Below, in pieces: positions 53,383 through 62,161 of a stretch of DNA of 64,000 nt. The translations under genes and the position numbers were made by a program. Source of the DNA: Pseudopedobacter beijingensis. GTDB lineage: Bacteria > Bacteroidota > Bacteroidia > Sphingobacteriales > Sphingobacteriaceae. Each line of letters opens with the position of its first letter. Position 1 is the stretch's first letter. The DNA is taken from assembly GCF_042678145.1 (NCBI RefSeq), contig NZ_JBHUDG010000013.1:37404-101403 (forward strand). Reading direction: 5' to 3'. The notes beneath the pieces are model-generated. The model saw only the letters and a list, made by a program, of their open reading frames with translations. It had not been told where the DNA came from and ran no database searches.

Positions 53383-53967
53383 ATGAGCTTTAATCTAAAA
53401 ACCGACCAGGAGTTAATACGACTTTATATCAAAGGTAATGAAACTGCTCTTACCGAGTTGGTTAACAGACACAAATCTAAAATATACACTTCTATATATT
53501 TATTGGTTAAAGACGAATATTTAGCCGAAGATATATTTCAGGATGCTTTCATTAAAGTGATCAATACTTTAAAGGCAGGAAAGTATAATGAAGAAGGTAA
53601 ATTCTTACCTTGGGTATTACGTATAGGGCATAACCTGGTTATTGACCATTTTAGAAAACAAAAAAGATCGCCCGTTATTACCAACAGCGAAGGGTTCGAT
53701 ATATTTGATGTACTGGGTATTTATGACGAGAGTACCGAAGAAAAGATGATTAAAGAACAAACTTATAAAGACATCAAATCTTTAATCCACCATTTACCTT
53801 CGGACCAGAAAGAAGTACTGATTATGCGACATTTTGGCGAGCTCTCATTTAAAGAAATTGCCGATTTAACCAACGTGAGCATTAATACTGCTTTGGGCAG
53901 GATGAGATATGCTTTAAATAATCTAAGAAAAATGATAGCAGAAAAAGAGCTTTCATTAAAAGTTTAG
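53383..53967 (+). CDS. ECF-type RNA polymerase sigma factor
   Basis: This 194-residue sigma factor has region 2 (YLAEDIFQDAFIKVINTLK, FLPWVLRIGHNLVIDHFRKQKR) and region 4 (HLPSDQKEVLIMRHFGELSFKEIADLTNVSINTALGRMRYALNNLRK). It has no FecR or transmembrane anti-sigma partner next to it, unlike the sigma factor at 4106, so it belongs to a different ECF type. The AAGGAGGAG ribosome-binding site predicts strong translation. A 62-residue protein is encoded 74 bp downstream on the same strand, followed by a terminator, so the two make up a small operon. Confidence 0.94.
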   Translation: MSFNLKTDQELIRLYIKGNETALTELVNRHKSKIYTSIYLLVKDEYLAEDIFQDAFIKVINTLKAGKYNEEGKFLPWVLRIGHNLVIDHFRKQKRSPVITNSEGFDIFDVLGIYDESTEEKMIKEQTYKDIKSLIHHLPSDQKEVLIMRHFGELSFKEIADLTNVSINTALGRMRYALNNLRKMIAEKELSLKV

Positions 53968-54041
53968 ATTTATTTGTAGCTCTTAATAATAATTTTCATC
54001 ATATCTTCGTTTGTATTCTTAAACAGATCAAACAATCAGAT

Positions 54042-54230
54042 ATGATGAAAACTTCTACTATTGATAATTACGAATTACTGAACGGCGACTTTAAATGCGA
54101 TGAGATGAAAGCCCTGACAGAGTACGAAAAAGAATTTTATGCTGACATTACACCGGCTTTAAATTCACTGGTAAAAAGCCCTTCGGAAGAAGCAATTTCA
54201 AGAATTTTAGATTATTCAAAGTCTTTATAA
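54042..54230 (+). CDS. Small conserved-looking protein downstream of the ECF sigma gene
   Basis: This 62-residue acidic, helix-rich protein (DNYELLNGDFKCDEMKALTE, EKEFYADITPALNSLVKSPS, EEAISRILDYSK) has no signal peptide, membrane helix or known domain. Position in a two-gene operon between a sigma gene and a strong terminator suggests a functional tie, for example a small regulator of the sigma factor, but that is inference. Start codons ATG at 54042 and 54045 are both possible. Confidence 0.65.
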   Translation: MMKTSTIDNYELLNGDFKCDEMKALTEYEKEFYADITPALNSLVKSPSEEAISRILDYSKSL

Positions 54231-54270
54231 AATAAAGAGGAGAAGCCTTACACTTCTCCTCTTTATTTTA
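54229..54270 (+). terminator. Strong terminator after the sigma operon
   Basis: AAATAAAGAGGAGAAG and CTTCTCCTCTTTATTT form a 16-bp perfect stem around CCTTACA, with A and T runs at the ends; it lies directly behind the 62-residue gene. Confidence 0.92.
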
Positions 54271-54308
54271 TACACTTAAAGTTCTTTGTTTAAAAAACAT
54301 TTGTGCTC

Positions 54309-54854
54309 TTAGTGTTCTTTGCGGTTCTTTAACCTATAATATTTATAAATTTTAACAGCACTCATAATTACTACGGCAAAAATAACCAAACCTATTAACC
54401 CGTACAACCAATCTATGGCACTTTTCAAAATCACGGTAAAAACTATAGCTACTAAAAAAATAGTTGCCAGTTCATTCCAAAACCGTAACTGAGTACTGGT
54501 CATTTTAAATACACCGTTTTTAAGCTGCTTAATAATAGATTGACATCTGAAATGATATAACAATAATCCAAATACAAACGTAAGTTTCACATGCATCCAG
54601 CCTACAGAAAGCAATCCCGGATTTAGGTACAGCATGGTAATACCTGCCAATACAGTTAATGCCATAGCCGGTACCGTTATAATATTCCATAGCTTAGATT
54701 CCATCATCTGAAACTGCCGCTGTAAAATCAAACGTTCATGTTCAGGTTTTTCATTAGCTTCTGTATGATAAATGAACAAGCGCACAATATAAAATAGTCC
54801 GGCCATCCAACTGACCATAAAAATAATATGAATGGCTAAAACATATCTATACAT
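54309..54854 (-). CDS. hemJ: Protoporphyrinogen oxidase HemJ
   Basis: HemJ is the membrane-bound oxidase that turns protoporphyrinogen IX to protoporphyrin IX in bacteria without HemG or HemY. The 181-residue protein has four or five hydrophobic helices, the conserved His in LAIHIIFMVSWMAGLFYIVRLFIYH and SVGWMHVKLTFVFGLLLYHF, typical of the CopD/HemJ family. Its place 125 bp after hemE at the end of a haem cluster supports the call. Confidence 0.9.
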   Translation of the reverse strand: MYRYVLAIHIIFMVSWMAGLFYIVRLFIYHTEANEKPEHERLILQRQFQMMESKLWNIITVPAMALTVLAGITMLYLNPGLLSVGWMHVKLTFVFGLLLYHFRCQSIIKQLKNGVFKMTSTQLRFWNELATIFLVAIVFTVILKSAIDWLYGLIGLVIFAVVIMSAVKIYKYYRLKNRKEH

Positions 54855-54942
54855 TTCTCAGTTTTTCATCTATTTAAGGCACATTTGCCTGTTTCTATAA
54901 TCTTTAATAAACTGCAAAAATTTATTATTGCTGTACCAAAAA

Positions 54943-54976
54943 GTCCCTCTCTTTGGGAGAAGGATTTAGGGTGAGG
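54943..54976. repeat. Fragment of a dispersed repeat between hemE and hemJ
   Basis: The stretch beginning AGTCCCTCTCTTTGGGAGAA and ending ATTTAGGGTGAGG resembles a short repeat common in many Gram-negative intergenic regions (from memory). CTCTCTTTGGGAGA can form a small hairpin. Function unknown. Confidence 0.5.
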
Positions 54977-54979
54977 CCT

Positions 54980-56014
54980 TTAATATCTAAATTCTTTAAT
55001 TAACTCTACTGCGTATTTCACATTATCAAAAGGAATATCCGGCATAATACCATGTCCCAGGTTAAATATAAACCCTTTCTCGCCTCTCATACGCTCTATT
55101 ATCCTCAACACTTTCTCCTTAATAACTTTTTTATCAGCATATAAAACAAATGGGTCCAGATTTCCCTGTATAGCCATTCCCTGAGGTAAACTTTGTTTTA
55201 CATTTCTGATATCAGCATTCCAATCTATAGAAACCACATCAGGTTTTGCCTCAGCCATTAGAGGTGCAAATACAGAGCTTCCTTTACAGAAAGAAATCAC
55301 AGGAACTACTCTATTCAATCTTGAGATAATATTTTTGATATAATAATGAGAAAAATCCTTATAATCATCCCAACTTAAAGCCAAAGCCCAGCTATCAAAA
55401 ATTTGTATAGCATTTACTCCAGCCGCAATCTGCATATTTAGATAATCTACAGTAACATCTGCAATTTTCTCTAATAACTTATGCGCAACCGCTGGTTGGT
55501 TGTTCATAAACAATTTAGTTTTCTTAAAATCTTTTGATGAACCTCCCTCTACCAAATAACTCATTACTGTAAACGGAGCACCTGCAAATCCTATTAACGG
55601 GATCTGTTTATCGCCCAGTTTTGCTAAACGTTCTTGAATAACTTTGATGGCATCTGCTACATATCGCAGGTTATCCAAACAATTTACTTCCAAAGCATCT
55701 ACATCCCTGCTATTCTCTATCGGATTAGAAAATTTAGGACCAACACCTTGCTCAAAACTCAACTTTCCGCCCATGGCTTCACCGGTAACCAGGATATCTG
55801 AAAATAAAATAGCTGCATCTATCCCCAATAAGTCTACAGGTAACATAGTTACATCTGCGGCTATTTCCGGAGTTTTACACATTTCAAGAAAAGAATACTT
55901 ATTCTTGATTTCCCAATACTCGGGCATAAATCGTCCTGCCTGACGCATCATCCAAACTGGTGGACGTTCTGTTTCCTCTGATAAAGTGGCTTTGATAAAT
56001 AATGAATTCTTCAT
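54980..56014 (-). CDS. hemE: Uroporphyrinogen decarboxylase
   Basis: HemE decarboxylates uroporphyrinogen III to coproporphyrinogen III. The 344-residue protein opens with the family motif RPPVWMMRQAGRFMPEYWEIK, has GIDAAILFSDILVTGEAMG, PLIGFAGAPFTVMSYLVEGG and FNLGHGIMPDIPFDNV near the end. It directly follows the TPR gene (next base), suggesting one transcript from hemA. Confidence 0.97.
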   Translation of the reverse strand: MKNSLFIKATLSEETERPPVWMMRQAGRFMPEYWEIKNKYSFLEMCKTPEIAADVTMLPVDLLGIDAAILFSDILVTGEAMGGKLSFEQGVGPKFSNPIENSRDVDALEVNCLDNLRYVADAIKVIQERLAKLGDKQIPLIGFAGAPFTVMSYLVEGGSSKDFKKTKLFMNNQPAVAHKLLEKIADVTVDYLNMQIAAGVNAIQIFDSWALALSWDDYKDFSHYYIKNIISRLNRVVPVISFCKGSSVFAPLMAEAKPDVVSIDWNADIRNVKQSLPQGMAIQGNLDPFVLYADKKVIKEKVLRIIERMRGEKGFIFNLGHGIMPDIPFDNVKYAVELIKEFRY

Positions 56015-56527
56015 TTAAATTTTCTTTAACTCCTTCTCTATATTTTCAACAATATGTTTTTGCCTTGGCGTTAAAGGCAGATTTTCTGTTTCTGCCAACC
56101 AGGCCAATCCTTTTTCTTTATTTCTTGATTTAAGGGAAATATTTGCCAGGTGCAGCAAACAAGCTATAATATCTCCTTTTCGTAACCCTAAAAAAGCAGC
56201 CCGGCTAAAATGCTCTTCTGCTTCTTCATAATCCATCTCTTTTAAAGCAATATTACCCAATATAAACTCATAATACGGCAATCTTCTCTTGCTCAGTGAA
56301 GATGGATTTTTAATAGAATACAAAAGCTCTTTAGACTTTTGATAATCGCCATTCTTATAACAACGGGCAGCAAGTACTACCGTTCCCTCTTTGTAATACC
56401 CCCAAATAACATAGCCTATGAAAAAAGCTGCCAGGAGCGATATTTCATAGACTTGATAATAAAAAGCCAGAATTCCGGCTAATGCTAATAAAAAACAGAC
56501 TAATCCCCTTGCCTTATTGGTAAACAT
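56015..56527 (-). CDS. Membrane-anchored TPR-containing protein
   Basis: This 170-residue protein has two hydrophobic segments near the N-terminus (GLVCFLLALAGILAFYYQVY and ISLLAAFFIGYVIWGYY), then TPR-like helices (GDYQKSKELLYSI, YYEFILGNIALKEMDYEEAEEHFSRAAFLG). I do not recognise a specific family. It starts on the last base of the response regulator gene and ends at the hemE start, so it is part of the haem operon and could act as a scaffold; that is inference. Confidence 0.8.
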   Translation of the reverse strand: MFTNKARGLVCFLLALAGILAFYYQVYEISLLAAFFIGYVIWGYYKEGTVVLAARCYKNGDYQKSKELLYSIKNPSSLSKRRLPYYEFILGNIALKEMDYEEAEEHFSRAAFLGLRKGDIIACLLHLANISLKSRNKEKGLAWLAETENLPLTPRQKHIVENIEKELKKI

Positions 56528-57231
56528 TAACTAGCGTCTGTAAATTTATAACCCACACCTCTGATTGAATGGAAATAGATTGGATTTTTTTGATCAGGCT
56601 CAAAATATTTCCTAAAAGTAAGGATAAAGTTATCTATAGTTCTTGTAGATGGGTAAACATCATAATTCCAAACAGTTTCCAAAATTTGCTCTCTGGAAAC
56701 AGCCTCATTTTTACGCTCTATCAACAACTTCAATAGCATAGTTTCCTTTTTTGTCAAAGGCGTAATAGTTCCATCTTCGTTTTTAAGCTCAAAAGAATTA
56801 AAGTAAATGGTTTTCTCTCCAATCTTGTATGAATTCAGTTCCTTTAATTCTTCACCTTTCATACTTCTTTTAATCAGGTTATTAACCCTCAAAATAAGTT
56901 CTTCCAGATTAAAAGGTTTAGTCAGATAGTCGTCTGCTCCCTTTTTCAGTCCGGTAATTCTGTCTTCCGATGTATTTTTTGCCGTTAAAAACATAATAGG
57001 AACCTCAGTATTTTCCAATCTGATAGTTTCTGCCACCTGAAAACCATCTATCTCCGGAACCATTACATCCAGAATTACCAGATTAAACTTCTCTTCCTTA
57101 AAAACCTTAAGTGCTTTTTTACCGTCTGTAACAGCTCTTACAAAAAAACCTTCCATTTCAAGGTTCAGTTTAATGGCTTCAAGAAGATGCTCTTCATCTT
57201 CCATCAATAAAATTCTTTGTTTATTTATCAT
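56527..57231 (-). CDS. OmpR/PhoB-type response regulator
   Basis: This 234-residue protein has a receiver domain at 5-118 with the phosphoacceptor Asp55 (LVILDVMVPEIDGFQVAE) and the switch Thr/Lys in FLTAKNTSED and DDYLTKPFNLEEL, and a winged-helix DNA-binding domain at about 130-230 (LTKKETMLLKLLIERKNEAV, RTIDNFILTFRKYFE, FHSIRGVGYKF). It is the partner of the histidine kinase 12 bp upstream. It is embedded in a haem gene cluster, so haem genes or haem demand are possible targets. Confidence 0.96.
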   Translation of the reverse strand: MINKQRILLMEDEEHLLEAIKLNLEMEGFFVRAVTDGKKALKVFKEEKFNLVILDVMVPEIDGFQVAETIRLENTEVPIMFLTAKNTSEDRITGLKKGADDYLTKPFNLEELILRVNNLIKRSMKGEELKELNSYKIGEKTIYFNSFELKNEDGTITPLTKKETMLLKLLIERKNEAVSREQILETVWNYDVYPSTRTIDNFILTFRKYFEPDQKNPIYFHSIRGVGYKFTDAS

Positions 57232-57243
57232 GGCAATTAGTTT

Positions 57244-58107
57244 TTAGCCTAAAAGAACCTCAAAAATAGTTCCCTTTGGTTTATTGTCCTTAACTTTTAT
57301 TTGTGCCTGGTGATAGTCTAACACCTGCTTCACAATAAACAACCCCAAACCAGTGCCTTTAGTTTTGCGAGTTTCCTCGCTTCCTACTCTATAAAATCTA
57401 TTAAATACTTTTGGTTTCTCTTCATCCGGAATCCCCATACCTAAATCAGCTACCTTAAAGCTCACCTTTCCACTTTCTATTTTTTCTACACTTACGTGAA
57501 TAGGATCGCAACCAGAAGAATATTTTACCGCATTTTCTATCAGATTAGTAACTACCGCTCCTAAAGAGAACTTATCTCCCGTCACATATATATCTGGTTG
57601 TATATGCGTTACCAAAGCATCTTTACTACAAACATGGATTTGCAAACGTCCTACAACTTTCTCTACCAGATCAGAAAAATTAAAACTTTCCTTTGGGAAA
57701 GAATAAGAATTGTTCTCTATTTTAGACGCCAACAGCATATTCTCAACCATATCATCCAGCCGCTCTATATCTAATAAAGACTTTCTGATAAAATTACGTT
57801 GAGTTTCAACATCTAAATCACGCTTAATAATAGTCTGTAAATACAATTTTATGGATGCCAACGGAGATTTCAATTCATGTGTAACAGACAAAAGAAAATT
57901 CTTTTTCTGATCATTCATTTTCTTTTCTCTGTTAAATGCTTTATGTAGTGTATACGCTCCAAAAGCCATCAAAGATAAAAACACAACACCCTCTCCTACA
58001 ATCATCCATTTTCTTATCGGATTAAAAGCAATCAGTAAAGTTGCCCACCAGAATAGTTGAGCTATAACGTAAAAAACAATGATGTAGAATATAGTAAGCG
58101 GTCTCAT
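57244..58107 (-). CDS. Sensor histidine kinase without a periplasmic sensor domain
   Basis: This 287-residue kinase has two transmembrane helices (about 5-28 and 35-55) separated by only a few residues, so it lacks an external sensor domain and may sense within the membrane or inside the cell. The HisKA domain contains His77 (FLLSVTHELKSPLASIKLYL). The ATPase domain has the N-box (VTNLIENAVKYS), G1 (VADLGMGIPDEE) and G2 (KGTGLGLFIVKQVLDYH). It lies between hemL (1 bp) and the response regulator gene. Confidence 0.95.
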   Translation of the reverse strand: MRPLTIFYIIVFYVIAQLFWWATLLIAFNPIRKWMIVGEGVVFLSLMAFGAYTLHKAFNREKKMNDQKKNFLLSVTHELKSPLASIKLYLQTIIKRDLDVETQRNFIRKSLLDIERLDDMVENMLLASKIENNSYSFPKESFNFSDLVEKVVGRLQIHVCSKDALVTHIQPDIYVTGDKFSLGAVVTNLIENAVKYSSGCDPIHVSVEKIESGKVSFKVADLGMGIPDEEKPKVFNRFYRVGSEETRKTKGTGLGLFIVKQVLDYHQAQIKVKDNKPKGTIFEVLLG

Positions 58108-58108
58108 T

Positions 58109-59482
58109 TTAAGCTTTTTTAAAAACGATATCTAAGGCCTCAAATATTGATCTTTTAACTTTTTCCAGCTCAGTTTTATTGTGTTCCGAAGAAATAAAAC
58201 CAACCTCATAGCCCGAAGGACCAAAATAAATTCCTCTGTTCAATAGTTCACGATGCAATACCTTAAACTTTTCCATTCCAGCAGCATCAACATCATCCGC
58301 AGACTGTATTTTATCTTTATCTGTAAATGAAATCCAGAAGATAGACCCAATTTGAAATACCTTCAGTTTATAATTTTTTGCACTTGCATAACGTTGAATA
58401 GACTCCGCAAACTCAGCTGTTTTAGCGTTCAACTCTTTATAAAAGCCCGATTTCAGTAACTCTGTTAACTGAGCAATACCTGCAGCCATGGCTACCGGAT
58501 TTCCGGACAAAGTCCCTGCCTGATAAACACCTCCTTCCGGAGAAATATGTGACATGATTTCTCCCGAAGAAGCATAAGCTCCAACAGGCAATCCGCCACC
58601 TATAATTTTTCCGTAAGTAATAATATCTGGCTGAATTCCATAATATCCCGAAGCTCCTTCAAAACCTACTCTAAAACCAGAAATAACCTCATCAAAAATA
58701 AGAAGGGCACTGTTTGATCTTGTTATTTCTCTTAAAAATTCAAGATATTCCTTATCCTGCAACAACAAACCATTATTGGCCGGAATAGGCTCAATAATAA
58801 CGGCAGCTATTTCATTTTTAAATTGTTCAAACGCCTTTGTTACAGCATCCCTGTCATTTAAAGGAACCACAATAGTTTCAGCAGCAAAAGATTTAGGAAT
58901 ACCTGCAGATGAAGTTTCACCAAAAGTAACCAATCCAGAGCCTGCCTTTACCAGTAAAGAGTCCGAATGCCCGTGATAACATCCTTCAAATTTAATAATC
59001 TTATCGCGCCCGGTAACACCCCTGGCTAAACGCAAAGCAGACATTACCGCTTCTGTTCCAGAACTGGTAAATCTAATCTTTTGGATATATTGATTATTGC
59101 TGATAATAAGTTCTGCCAATTCATTCTCTAATGCCGTTGGGGCACCAAAAGACATTCCATTTTGCATCACCTCTACTACTTTTTCTCTTACTTTAGGATG
59201 ATTATGTCCTAATATCAAAGGCCCCCAGGATGCACAAAAATCCACAAATTTATTTCCGTCAGCATCCCATAGATAACAACCATCTCCTTTTTCGATAAAC
59301 AACGGAGTTCCATAAACAGACTTAAAAGCCCTTACCGGAGAATTTACCCCTCCAGGAAAATAGCTTTTTGCTTTTTCATACAATGCAGCAGATTTTTCTC
59401 TGATAATATCAGGTTTCTCTCCATATTGCGTAGCGTTATCTTCTTCACTTCCCGCCAGAATTTTTTTAATCGAATCAAACAT
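58109..59482 (-). CDS. hemL: Glutamate-1-semialdehyde 2,1-aminomutase
   Basis: HemL makes 5-aminolevulinate from glutamate-1-semialdehyde in the C5 haem pathway. The 457-residue protein has the PLP Lys292 in ITYGKIIGGGLPVGAYA, RFTSSGTEAVMSALRLARG and VRAFKSVYGTPLFIEKGDG. It is about 25-30 residues longer than the usual 430 because of an N-terminal Glu/Asp-rich stretch (MFDSIKKILAGSEEDNA); no later ATG is clearly better placed. It lies in the hem cluster next to the histidine kinase gene. Confidence 0.96.
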   Translation of the reverse strand: MFDSIKKILAGSEEDNATQYGEKPDIIREKSAALYEKAKSYFPGGVNSPVRAFKSVYGTPLFIEKGDGCYLWDADGNKFVDFCASWGPLILGHNHPKVREKVVEVMQNGMSFGAPTALENELAELIISNNQYIQKIRFTSSGTEAVMSALRLARGVTGRDKIIKFEGCYHGHSDSLLVKAGSGLVTFGETSSAGIPKSFAAETIVVPLNDRDAVTKAFEQFKNEIAAVIIEPIPANNGLLLQDKEYLEFLREITRSNSALLIFDEVISGFRVGFEGASGYYGIQPDIITYGKIIGGGLPVGAYASSGEIMSHISPEGGVYQAGTLSGNPVAMAAGIAQLTELLKSGFYKELNAKTAEFAESIQRYASAKNYKLKVFQIGSIFWISFTDKDKIQSADDVDAAGMEKFKVLHRELLNRGIYFGPSGYEVGFISSEHNKTELEKVKRSIFEALDIVFKKA

Positions 59483-59514
59483 GGTATCTAAATTGAAACT
59501 GTTCTAAAATATTT

Positions 59515-60486
59515 TTATATCCAACCTTTTTGCAATACTTCCTTAGCGTGGTAAGTCAGTATAACATCTGCTCCGGCACGTTTTATCCCCATCAAAACCT
59601 CTGTAATAGCCTTTTGTTCATCTAGCCAACCATTCTGGATGGCTGCTTTTACCATGGCATATTCTCCGCTAACATTATAAGCGGCAATAGGTAAGTCAAA
59701 ATTATCTTTTAAGGTTTTAATAACATCCAGATAAGGTAAAGCTGGTTTCACCATTAAAAAATCCGCACCTTCTTCAACGTCCAATGCCCCCTCTATTAAT
59801 GCCTCCTTTTGGTTAGCAGGATTCATCTGATACGTTTTTTTATCTCCAAATTTTGGGGCCGATTCCAACGCATCTCTAAATGGCCCGTAAAAAGCGCTGG
59901 CATATTTTGCCGTATAGGACATAATAGAAACATGGGTAAAACCTTCTCTATCCAAAGCTTCTCTGATATAACCTACCCTTCCATCCATCATATCAGACGG
60001 AGCAATAATATCAGCACCAGCCTCAGCTTGCGCTAAAGACATTCTCGCCAAAATCTCCAACGTTTCATCATTCAATATTTCACCATCTTTCACCAGACCA
60101 TCATGCCCATCAGAACTGTAAGGGTCCATAGCAACGTCCGTAATAACACAAGCTTCTGGAAAATACTTTTTAACCTCCCTGATTGCTTTTAAATAAAGTC
60201 CGTTTTTATTTAAGCTCTCAGAGGCTGTTTTATCTTTAAGCGATTCTTCAATATTTGGAAATAAATCAAAAGCTTTAAGTCCCAGATTCATACAATCTTC
60301 AACCTCTTTTAACAGAAGATCTATAGAATATCTATATATACCAGGCATAGAAGAAACCTCTGTTTTCTTACTTTGCCCATCTATAATAAATAAAGGAAAA
60401 ATTAAATCCGATGCTCTCAGATGGTTTTCCTGTATCATATCCCTAATCACTTGAGATTTTCTATTTCTCCTTGGTCTGCTTAACAT
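59515..60486 (-). CDS. hemB: Delta-aminolevulinic acid dehydratase (porphobilinogen synthase)
   Basis: HemB joins two 5-aminolevulinate molecules into porphobilinogen. The 323-residue protein has the Schiff-base lysines Lys194 (SYTAKYASAFYGPFRDA) and Lys247 (FLMVKPALPYLDVI). In the metal-binding region (about 117-130, DVAMDPYSSDGHDG) the three cysteines of zinc enzymes are missing and replaced by Asp and Ser residues, the form found in magnesium-type or metal-independent members. It precedes hemL in the cluster. Confidence 0.96.
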   Translation of the reverse strand: MLSRPRRNRKSQVIRDMIQENHLRASDLIFPLFIIDGQSKKTEVSSMPGIYRYSIDLLLKEVEDCMNLGLKAFDLFPNIEESLKDKTASESLNKNGLYLKAIREVKKYFPEACVITDVAMDPYSSDGHDGLVKDGEILNDETLEILARMSLAQAEAGADIIAPSDMMDGRVGYIREALDREGFTHVSIMSYTAKYASAFYGPFRDALESAPKFGDKKTYQMNPANQKEALIEGALDVEEGADFLMVKPALPYLDVIKTLKDNFDLPIAAYNVSGEYAMVKAAIQNGWLDEQKAITEVLMGIKRAGADVILTYHAKEVLQKGWI

Positions 60487-60492
60487 ATCACT

Positions 60493-62100
60493 CTAGTTTA
60501 AAGATTCTTCTATATCTATCCCAAATACAGCTTCCGCCAAGCCTATTTCATCCGGCGAGGCAGGCAGTATATAGGATGTAACGCCAATATCTTCTAATTT
60601 TTTCCCCGTAGAAGCCCCTATAGCAACTATTTTTTGCTCAGGTTCCAATAAATTATTATTAAAATAAGCTTCTACATTAGATGGACTTGTAAATACCAGA
60701 ACATCAGCAAAGCTCTTATCTACATCATCCAGCAAAATAGTTTCGTAAATAATAAGTTCGCTAATTACAGTATCCGGAGAAAGTCCCTTCATAATGCTTC
60801 TCAATGAATCTTTCGCTAACGGAAAAAGCACATTGGTTCCATTAGCCACCGCTGCAAACTCTTCAGCCACATCAGCTGTATCACTACTTTCGCCTACAAA
60901 ATCCACAGTCTTTCCTAAGCTTCTTAAAGCATCCTCAGATCCACGACCAACTACTCCAAATTTCACATGTTTAGGCAGTATCGGATCCAATTGAAAAAAA
61001 TAGTCTATACCATTTTTACTACTGAAAAAAATCCAGTCAACATGTTTAAATATATAAGAATCTATTTTATGTATAGTAGCCACGGTTTTAATAAGCGATC
61101 GAGCATCTATTTCTATTTCATGTTTACCCAACGCTCTGGAAAAATAACTATGTTCAGTCAGCTCTCTCGAGATGAAAACCTTTTTAGGAAATTTTCTCTT
61201 CTCCATATCAAACTTCTCAACAATATACTCCGCTAACCCTTCAGTTTTCTCAGATTCCACATAAAGTCTATCCACAAACTCCTCCGCTGTAGCAGCCTTT
61301 CCCGTCCACACCTTAAAAAGACCATCTTCTTTTTTACAGTAACTACCTAAAGGCATATGACATCCACCCTGAAAAAGATTAAGTACTTTCCGCTCTACCC
61401 CTATACACTCGGCTACATCTTCATCATTCACAACCTTTTTTAAAATAGCATCCAGTTCTTCATCGTTTTCCCGAATCTGAACAGCCAGTACACCTTGAGC
61501 AGGAGCAGGAATCATCTCAGCAAGGGGCTCAATAGTCTCTATATGAAATTCAGACAAATCGAGGTTTAACCTGCTTATTCCCGCTTTAGCCAGAACAATC
61601 GCATCATAATTTTCATCTCTCAACTTTTGGATACGGGTAATCACATTTCCTCTTAAATCTTCAAACTCCAGATCAGGTCGTACAGATAGTATCTGAGATT
61701 GTCTTCTATTAGAAGAAGTTCCCACCAACCCATTATGCTTTACCGAAAGTTTTTTAGAAGTATCAGTACAGTCTTTTAAAATTAATAAAACCTCTGATGG
61801 ATCCTCTCTTTCCGAAACAGCAGATATAATTAACCCAGGAGGATTTTCTGTAGGTAAATCTTTATGTGAGTGTACAGCCAGATCAATATCACCAGCCAAC
61901 AAATGTTCTTCTAATTCTTTAGTAAAAAAACCTTTTCCTTCCAACTTGTCCAGTCTCAGGTTTAGGATGTTGTCTCCTTGGGTTTTGATAACTTTGATTT
62001 CGGTTTTATAACCAGCTTCTTCTAGCCGAGCAGCAATGTGGTTTGCCTGCCATAATGCGAGGTCGCTGCCTCTTGTCCCAATTATAAATGTTCTATCCAA
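60493..62100 (-). CDS. hemCD: Fused porphobilinogen deaminase and uroporphyrinogen-III synthase
   Basis: This 535-residue protein combines two enzymes. Residues 1-305 are HemC: GTRGSDLALWQANHIAARLE, the catalytic Asp81 (AVHSHKDLPTENPPG) and Cys247 (NLFQGGCHMPLGSYC), which carries the dipyrromethane cofactor. Residues about 310-535 are HemD-like (KKVFISRELTEHSYFSRALG, DWIFFSSKNGIDYFF, FTSPSNVEAYFNNNLL, VAIGASTGKKLEDIGV). The fusion is found in many Bacteroidota, and here it saves a separate hemD. It is 6 bp before hemB. Confidence 0.95.
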   Translation of the reverse strand: MDRTFIIGTRGSDLALWQANHIAARLEEAGYKTEIKVIKTQGDNILNLRLDKLEGKGFFTKELEEHLLAGDIDLAVHSHKDLPTENPPGLIISAVSEREDPSEVLLILKDCTDTSKKLSVKHNGLVGTSSNRRQSQILSVRPDLEFEDLRGNVITRIQKLRDENYDAIVLAKAGISRLNLDLSEFHIETIEPLAEMIPAPAQGVLAVQIRENDEELDAILKKVVNDEDVAECIGVERKVLNLFQGGCHMPLGSYCKKEDGLFKVWTGKAATAEEFVDRLYVESEKTEGLAEYIVEKFDMEKRKFPKKVFISRELTEHSYFSRALGKHEIEIDARSLIKTVATIHKIDSYIFKHVDWIFFSSKNGIDYFFQLDPILPKHVKFGVVGRGSEDALRSLGKTVDFVGESSDTADVAEEFAAVANGTNVLFPLAKDSLRSIMKGLSPDTVISELIIYETILLDDVDKSFADVLVFTSPSNVEAYFNNNLLEPEQKIVAIGASTGKKLEDIGVTSYILPASPDEIGLAEAVFGIDIEESLN

Positions 62101-62161
62101 TGACTTAAAGTGTTTCCAGTAAATTTAATCAATAGGAAGGTTAAAAAAAAGATATTCAAGA

